Positions 58,599 through 63,419 of a stretch of 63,419 nt of DNA are shown one piece after another. Position 1 is the first letter of the stretch. Each line of letters opens with the position of its first letter. Source of the DNA: an uncultured Oscillospiraceae bacterium (GTDB lineage Bacteria > Bacillota > Clostridia > Oscillospirales > Oscillospiraceae); NCBI GenBank assembly GCA_934565655.1, contig CAKTIE010000012.1, positions 1-63,419 of the forward strand. The letters run 5' to 3'. Under the pieces are notes generated by a model. The model searched no databases, had not been told where the DNA came from, and saw only the letters and a list, made by a program, of their open reading frames with translations. The translations under genes were made by a program, and so were the position numbers.

Positions 58599-59191
58599 TC
58601 CGCGCCCCGGATGGTCAGGGTCATCTGGCAGCACAGGCGATCCAGATCCTCGTCCGTTCCGGCGGGCAGCCGCAGCTTGCCGCCGCAGCGGCGGCAGATG
58701 AGATCCACCGCGTCACGGTGTACCTGGATCCCGTACTCCGTGCTGCCGCAGGAGCAGCGGATGCCGCCCCGGGCGGCGATGTCCTTCAGCTCCGACAGCA
58801 CCTCGTACATGATGACGTTATCGGTAAAGGCTTCCTTTTCCTCGCATTTTTCCTTTTCTGCCCGGATAGCCAGCTCCTCCATGGCGTGCTGCACCTGGGC
58901 GGTGTCACCGGCGTAGCAGCACAGCTGCTTCGTCTCCGGGCAGGCCAGACCAACGCCTCGGCCCGTCAGGATGGCATTTGCGTCCACCTCGGCCTGATGG
59001 GTACCGCCGCACAGACCGCAGGGGACCCACAGCCGGAACTTGATGCCGTCGGTCTGGATCTCCAGCTCGCTTTCGCCGCACTCGCAGGTAATGCGGGCGG
59101 CGGCCGCCTGCAGGGCAAAGGCGCTGCGGCTGCCCAGCACCGCCTTGCCGCATTTGGGGCAGATGTAACCAAAGCTGCGCATCTCTTCCAT
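58595..59191 (-). CDS. Zinc-ribbon protein of unknown function
   Basis: 198 residues with three or more CxxC pairs: YICPKCGKA near the N terminus, CECGE, CGLCGG in the middle and CRRCGG near the C terminus. I recognise it as a conserved clostridial protein with zinc-ribbon ends but no assigned function. First of the operon with NhaC, CDF and Sir2 genes, overlapping NhaC by four bases. It may bind metal or RNA. Confidence 0.75.
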   Translation of the reverse strand: MEEMRSFGYICPKCGKAVLGSRSAFALQAAAARITCECGESELEIQTDGIKFRLWVPCGLCGGTHQAEVDANAILTGRGVGLACPETKQLCCYAGDTAQVQHAMEELAIRAEKEKCEEKEAFTDNVIMYEVLSELKDIAARGGIRCSCGSTEYGIQVHRDAVDLICRRCGGKLRLPAGTDEDLDRLCCQMTLTIRGAE

Positions 59192-59590
59192 CCATTGTTC
59201 ACCTCATTATATTATTGTAGCAGCTTTATTATACGCTATGCACTGGGGCATTTCCAGCCCCAAACGGAGATTTTTCTTTACACCGTGCCTGCGCTCCTGC
59301 GCCGCGTCCGACCCGTGCCGATGCGGTATGCGGCGCAACATGCAGACGGTCTGCGCTCCCGCCGACGGAAGATGTTGTGGTTTCCCGCGGTAAGGCACTG
59401 CGGCTGCGGGGCAGTGGCTTCTACCATTTAATGGTTTTGCTGTCAAACGCGGTCGGGTTAAATTTATGTTAAATCGACAAGAATCCCTTGAAAACGCTGT
59501 TGCATTCTGGTAATTTCATATGCAGCAGGGCGACAATGCATGGAATATCACGAAACACGCCCAATTTAAGGAGAGAGGAACTGAGAAGAT
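59192..59590 (+). promoter_or_regulatory. spo0A copy B promoter and leader
   Basis: TTGAAA (59489-59494) and TAATTT (59512-59517) are 17 bp apart, and a near 0A-box ATCGACA lies at 59474-59480. About 115 bases before the ATG match the leader of copy A (GCAGCAGGGCGA, CGCCCAA, AAGGAGAGAGGAACTGAG in order). The region 59207-59440 shows no supported gene. Confidence 0.75.
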
Positions 59591-60328
59591 ATGGAAACCA
59601 AGCCCAAGATTTTGCTGGCCGACAACAGCGAGGAATTCCGATTACTGCTGCGCCGCGCACTGGAGGACACCGGCGAATTTCAGGTCGTGGGTGATACCGG
59701 TGACGGAGACACGGCATGGGATCTGATCCAGAAAACCAGCCCCGATGTGGTGGTGATGGACATGATCCTGCCTGGGCTGGACGGCATGAGCCTGCTGCAG
59801 CGGATGCCTAAGGAGATCAAGTGTATCGTGCTGTCAGCCTTCTGCAGCCAGAACATGGTGCAGGAGCTGACGCGCATGGGCGTGTGGTACTTTATCCCGA
59901 AGCCGGCCCATGTGGATTCGCTGCTGGACCGCATCCGGCAGGCCGCCCAGGACAGCGGCACGCTGTCGCTGCCCACGCTGGAGGCGGAGGTGACGGCCAT
60001 CCTCCACGAGGTGGGCGTTCCGGCCCATATCAAGGGCTATCAGTATGTGCGGGAGGCCATCATCCTGACGGTGCAGAACATGGACGTGATCAACGCGGTG
60101 ACAAAGGTGCTGTATCCGGAGGTGGCCAAGCGGTTCCACACCACGCCCAGCCGGGTGGAGCGTGCCATCCGCCATGCCATTGAGGTGGCCTGGGACCGGG
60201 GCGATCTGGAGACGCTGCAGGGTTATTTCGGCTACACCGTCAACTCCGCCAAGGGCAAGCCCACCAACAGCGAGTTCATCGCCATGATCGCGGACCGCAT
60301 CCGCCTTCGCCGCAGAAATCAGGGCTGA
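59591..60328 (+). CDS. spo0A: Spo0A-type sporulation response regulator, copy B
   Basis: 245 residues, same layout as copy A: receiver with [12 protein letters not shown] and FIPKPAH, acidic pocket LLADNS, and the Spo0A DNA-binding domain ([50 protein letters not shown]). Differences from copy A are spread over the receiver and linker, few in the recognition helix (P for A, A for S). Both keep the phosphorylation site. It lies upstream of the feo operon and ends at its own terminator. It may be an extra sporulation regulator or the original. Confidence 0.93.
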   Translation: METKPKILLADNSEEFRLLLRRALEDTGEFQVVGDTGDGDTAWDLIQKTSPDVVVMDMILPGLDGMSLLQRMPKEIKCIVLSAFCSQNMVQELTRMGVWYFIPKPAHVDSLLDRIRQAAQDSGTLSLPTLEAEVTAILHEVGVPAHIKGYQYVREAIILTVQNMDVINAVTKVLYPEVAKRFHTTPSRVERAIRHAIEVAWDRGDLETLQGYFGYTVNSAKGKPTNSEFIAMIADRIRLRRRNQG

Positions 60329-60343
60329 TAACGAAACATGCGC

Positions 60344-60382
60344 AAACGCACAGGAGCCGCGGCTCCTGTGCGTTTTTTTCTG
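60344..60382 (+). terminator. Terminator of spo0A copy B
   Basis: AAACGCACAGGAGCC and GGCTCCTGTGCGTTT form a 15-bp stem with a GC loop and seven T. Confidence 0.92.
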
Positions 60383-60482
60383 TGTAATCGGTAAAATGCA
60401 CAAGCGGGAGTTGACATAACGGGGAACCGTGGAGAAAAAGTGCATGAAAACACGGAAAGGTTAAAAAAATGTGAAATTTCTA

Positions 60483-60570
60483 TTGACAAATTAGCTCACG
60501 CTAACTATAATATCCGCGTGGTTAGAAAAGGCTAACCATTTTTTGAGCACGATAAGTTAGCGTGTGCTAA
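60483..60570 (+). promoter_or_regulatory. feo promoter with three TTAG-N6-CTAA boxes
   Basis: TTGACA (60483-60488) and TATAAT (60506-60511), 17 bp apart. TTAG-N6-CTAA boxes are at 60491-60504 (between -35 and -10), 60522-60535 and 60557-60570. A DtxR/MntR-type iron repressor is the likely ligand-bound regulator. Confidence 0.85.
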
Positions 60571-60603
60571 TGATTGGATATTCAGCAGAAAGAAGGGTCG
60601 TAC

Positions 60604-60816
60604 ATGATGCCGCTGACATTGGCCGATGTAGGTAAGGAACAGATCATCCACCGGATCGGCGGAAACGACGAGGTGCGCCGGCACCTGGAAAACCTGGGAT
60701 TCGTAGCGGGCGGCGAGGTAACGCTGATCAGCTCCATGGGCGGCAATGTGATCGTCAAGGTGAAGGAATCCCGCGTGGCCATCAGTGAAGAAATGGCCCG
60801 GAAAATCATGGTGTAA
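60604..60816 (+). CDS. feoA: FeoA-family iron transport accessory protein 1
   Basis: 71 residues of the FeoA SH3-like fold (LTLADVGKEQIIHRIGG; RHLENLGFVAGGEVTLIS; VAISEEMARKIMV). FeoA supports FeoB-driven Fe(II) import. Start ATG at 60604 follows AGAAGGG; an upstream TTG is an alternative. First of a feoA-feoA-feoB operon. Confidence 0.9.
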   Translation: MMPLTLADVGKEQIIHRIGGNDEVRRHLENLGFVAGGEVTLISSMGGNVIVKVKESRVAISEEMARKIMV

Positions 60817-60917
60817 AAAAACTGGCATGAAATCTTCGATTTCATTGCCAACGGTTTTACCTGCGTCTTTACATTTAAGTTTCAGATAAAGAATATTGCG
60901 TGATAAGGAGGAGACAC

Positions 60918-61139
60918 ATGAAAACATTGAAAGAGGCCAAGATCGGCCAGACCGTGAAGGTGGTAAAGCTCCACGGCGAAGGCCCCATCAAGCGCCGTAT
61001 CATGGATATGGGCATCACCCGCGGCACTGAGGTGTATATCCGCAAGGTGGCGCCTCTGGGCGACCCCATGGAGGTCACTGTCCGCGGTTACGAGCTTTCT
61101 CTGCGGAAGGCCGACACCGAAATGATCGAGATCGAGTAA
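60918..61139 (+). CDS. feoA: FeoA-family iron transport accessory protein 2
   Basis: 73 residues, SH3-like (LKEAKIGQTVKVVKLHGEGP; RRIMDMGITRGTEVYIRKVAPLG; GYELSLRKAD). It is diverged from the first FeoA, as usual for clostridial feo operons with two copies. AAGGAGG precedes the ATG. It ends 46 bp before feoB. Confidence 0.92.
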   Translation: MKTLKEAKIGQTVKVVKLHGEGPIKRRIMDMGITRGTEVYIRKVAPLGDPMEVTVRGYELSLRKADTEMIEIE

Positions 61140-61156
61140 AAATTTTTGTGTGACGG

Positions 61157-61170
61157 TTAGCGTCAGCTAT
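61157..61170. promoter_or_regulatory. TTAG-N6-CTAT box before feoB
   Basis: A one-mismatch copy of the TTAG-N6-CTAA boxes of the feo promoter lies between the second feoA and feoB. It may be a further operator site within the operon. Confidence 0.55.
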
Positions 61171-61185
61171 CCGAAAGGAGCGAAT

Positions 61186-63419
61186 ATGGAAAAACAAATT
61201 AAAATTGCCCTCGCGGGCAACCCCAACTCCGGTAAGACCACGCTGTTCAATGCGTTGACCGGCTCCAACCAGTTCGTGGGCAACTGGCCCGGCGTTACGG
61301 TGGAGAAGAAGGAAGGCAAGCTGAAGAAGCATGATGACGTGACCATCATGGACCTGCCCGGTATTTACTCCCTGTCCCCCTACACCCTGGAGGAAGTGGT
61401 GGCCCGTAACTACCTGATCGACCAGCGTCCCGACGCCATCCTGAACATCATCGACGGCACCAACCTGGAGCGTAACCTGTACCTGACCACGCAGCTGACC
61501 GAGCTGGGCATCCCTGTGGTCATCGCCATCAACATGATGGATCTGGTGAAGAAGAACGGCGACGAGATCAACATCCCCGAGCTGTCCCGCCAGCTGGGCT
61601 GCCAGATCGTGGAGATCTCCGCCCTGAAGGGCACCGGCGTCATGGAGGCCGCCGAGGCCGCCGTCAACGCCGCCAAGAGTGCCAAGACCGTTCCCATGCA
61701 TACCTTCTCCGGTCCTGTGGAGCACGCCATTGCCCACATCGAGGAGGCCGCTGTTCACAGCATGCCCGAGGAGCAGCAGCGCTGGTACGCCATCAAGATC
61801 TTTGAGCGTGACGACAAGGTGCTGGCCAAGCTGAGCATCCCCGCCGAGACCATGACCCACATCGAGACCGACATCAAGGCCGCCGAGAAGGAGCTGGACG
61901 ACGACGCCGAGTCCATCATCACCAACGAGCGCTACGTCTATATCGCCGAGGTCATCAAGAGCTGCTATAAGAAGAAGAACAAGGGTGCGCTGTCCACCTC
62001 CGATAAGATCGACCGCATCGTCACCAACCGCTGGCTGGGCCTGCCCATCTTCGCGCTGGTCATGTTCCTGGTGTACTACATCGCCATGATGACCGTGGGC
62101 TCCGCCGCGACCACCTGGGCTAACGACGGCCTGTTCGGCGATGGCTGGCACCTGTTCGGCATTGGCTCCGCTGAGTACAGCGAGGTAGCCGACGCCTATG
62201 GCGAGGCCTCCCTGATCGTGGACGGCTATGACGCCTACATCGAAGAAAACGGCGCTCTGGCCGCCGACGGCACCTTCACCTATGACGTGGAGGATGAGGA
62301 GACTCTGGCTGTGGAGACCGAGACCGCTACGCTGGCCGACTATGAGGAAGCCAAGGCCACTCTGGATGAGATCGGTGACGAGCCCGATCCCGCCGACTAC
62401 GGCGTTTGGGTCCCCGGTATCCCTGTTCTGATCGGCAACGGCCTGGAAGCCGCCGGTGCGTCCGAGTGGCTGAGCGGCCTGATCCTTGACGGTATCGTCG
62501 CCGGTGTCGGCGCGGTGCTGGGCTTCGTTCCCCAGATGCTGGTGTTGTTCCTGCTGCTGGCCTTCCTGGAAGCCTGCGGCTACATGGCCCGTATCGCCTT
62601 CGTGCTGGACCGTATCTTCCGCAAGTTCGGTCTGTCCGGTAAGTCCTTCATCCCCATGCTGATCGGTACCGGCTGCGGTATCCCCGGTGTTATGGCTTCC
62701 CGTACCATCGAGAATGAACGCGACCGCCGTATGACCATCATGACCACCACCTTCATCCCCTGCGGCGCCAAGGTGCCCTTCATCTCCATGATCGCCGGCG
62801 CCATCTTCGGCGGCAGCGCTCTGGTGGCCACCTCCGCTTACTTCATCGGCATGGCTGCTATCATCGTTTCCGGTATCATCCTGAAGAAGACCAAGATGTT
62901 CGCCGGTGACCCCGCTCCCTTCGTTATGGAGCTGCCCGCATACCACTGGCCCACTCTGGGCAACGTGCTCCGCTCCATGTGGGAGCGCGGCTGGTCCTTC
63001 ATCAAGAAGGCCGGCACCATCATCCTGCTGTCCACCATCTTCGTGTGGTTTACCACCTACTTCGGCTGGGTCGACGGCCAGTTCCAGATGCTGTCTGAGG
63101 AGCAGATCGACGGCTCCATCCTGGCCAAGATCGGCAGCGCTATCGCCTGGATCTTCGCGCCTCTGGGCTGGGGCAACTGGCAGGCTGTGGTGGCCTCCAT
63201 CACCGGCCTGATCGCCAAGGAGAACATCGTCGGTACCCTGGGCATCCTGTTCGGCAACGGTGACGGCACCGTGTATCAGGCCATGGGCGCCGCTTTCAAC
63301 GGCATCACCGGTTACTCCTTCATGGTGTTCAACCTGCTGTGCGCTCCCTGCTTCGCGGCCATCGGCGCCATCAAGCGTGAGATGAACAACCGCAAGTGGA
63401 CCTGGTTCGCCATCGGCTA
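61186..63419 (+). CDS. feoB: Ferrous iron transporter FeoB (3' end cut by window)
   Basis: 744 residues are visible; the stop is beyond the window. N-terminal G protein: GNPNSGKTT (G1), GVTVEKK, DLPGIYSL (G3), NMMD (G4) and SALKG (G5). Membrane domain with two Gate motifs, including IGTGCGIPGVMASR and FNLLCAPCFAAIG. It imports Fe(II). Between the first membrane helices (about 325-420) there is an acidic insert with many Asp and Glu (EENGALAAD, DVEDEETLAVE, DEPDPADYG) not found in short FeoB proteins. AAAGGAG precedes the ATG. Confidence 0.95.
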   Translation, partial: MEKQIKIALAGNPNSGKTTLFNALTGSNQFVGNWPGVTVEKKEGKLKKHDDVTIMDLPGIYSLSPYTLEEVVARNYLIDQRPDAILNIIDGTNLERNLYLTTQLTELGIPVVIAINMMDLVKKNGDEINIPELSRQLGCQIVEISALKGTGVMEAAEAAVNAAKSAKTVPMHTFSGPVEHAIAHIEEAAVHSMPEEQQRWYAIKIFERDDKVLAKLSIPAETMTHIETDIKAAEKELDDDAESIITNERYVYIAEVIKSCYKKKNKGALSTSDKIDRIVTNRWLGLPIFALVMFLVYYIAMMTVGSAATTWANDGLFGDGWHLFGIGSAEYSEVADAYGEASLIVDGYDAYIEENGALAADGTFTYDVEDEETLAVETETATLADYEEAKATLDEIGDEPDPADYGVWVPGIPVLIGNGLEAAGASEWLSGLILDGIVAGVGAVLGFVPQMLVLFLLLAFLEACGYMARIAFVLDRIFRKFGLSGKSFIPMLIGTGCGIPGVMASRTIENERDRRMTIMTTTFIPCGAKVPFISMIAGAIFGGSALVATSAYFIGMAAIIVSGIILKKTKMFAGDPAPFVMELPAYHWPTLGNVLRSMWERGWSFIKKAGTIILLSTIFVWFTTYFGWVDGQFQMLSEEQIDGSILAKIGSAIAWIFAPLGWGNWQAVVASITGLIAKENIVGTLGILFGNGDGTVYQAMGAAFNGITGYSFMVFNLLCAPCFAAIGAIKREMNNRKWTWFAIG

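Noticed and set aside
1..63419. CRISPR array
   Set aside because: No regularly spaced direct repeats were seen; the repeats found are hairpins, operators or terminators.

Overview
The window is Gram-positive, spore-forming Clostridia DNA, most likely an Oscillospiraceae-type gut anaerobe. This is inferred from two Spo0A-type regulators, spoIVB, the GC-rich core genes, ferredoxin/Etf-based anaerobic metabolism and the absence of respiratory genes. No rRNA or CRISPR array was seen. The window splits into an accessory island (1 to about 10.58 kb) and chromosomal core (about 10.58 to 63.4 kb).

Island, 1-10.58 kb: nearly all genes are on the minus strand and the DNA is less GC-rich than the core. 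From the inner edge outwards it carries ParA/ParB-type maintenance genes, a HipB/HipA module with a clear promoter and repeated operator-like sites, a DUF4160 remnant, an AbiE-type antitoxin/nucleotidyltransferase pair, and a two-gene cassette. The cassette pairs a membrane-anchored Dcd/dUTPase-fold protein with a large antiphage-type deoxycytidylate deaminase. The same short terminator-like hairpin occurs three times. The island abuts spoIVB so that the SpoIVB reading frame stops after ...GIVQGM, just where the catalytic serine motif SGSP is expected.

Core, 11-33 kb: a serine-palmitoyltransferase-like enzyme with a short-chain reductase; two tandem BlaI/M56-peptidase signalling modules, each with its own pair of operator dyads; a TetR regulator; an orphan holin-like gene; a uracil permease behind a leader peptide and terminator; a LacI-controlled maltodextrin-type ABC operon with 4-alpha-glucanotransferase; a NUDIX enzyme; TmcAL; Spo0A copy A; and YlmH.

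Core, 33-40 kb: flavodoxin; an lctP / L-2-hydroxyacid dehydrogenase / ilvE operon; a small membrane peptide gene with its own promoter and terminator; a cupin; and a TetR-DUF2087-DUF7662-like group.

Core, 40.6-54.7 kb: a 13-kb minus-strand operon divergent from a FadR/GntR regulator. It runs TRAP transporter, ketopantoate-reductase-like dehydrogenase, P-loop ATPase, four-subunit 2-oxoacid:ferredoxin oxidoreductase, 4-hydroxybutyryl-CoA dehydratase, NifU-like protein, acyl-CoA dehydrogenase, EtfB and EtfA. Together these suggest import of a hydroxy acid, oxidation to a 2-oxoacid, CoA-forming decarboxylation, dehydration to crotonyl-CoA and Etf-linked reduction.

Core, 54.8-63.4 kb: two tRNA-Leu genes; an overlapping operon of a zinc-ribbon protein, NhaC antiporter, CDF exporter and sirtuin; Spo0A copy B, about 80% identical to copy A with a shared promoter/leader; and a feoA-feoA-feoB iron operon with repeated TTAG-N6-CTAA boxes. 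FeoB runs off the window end.
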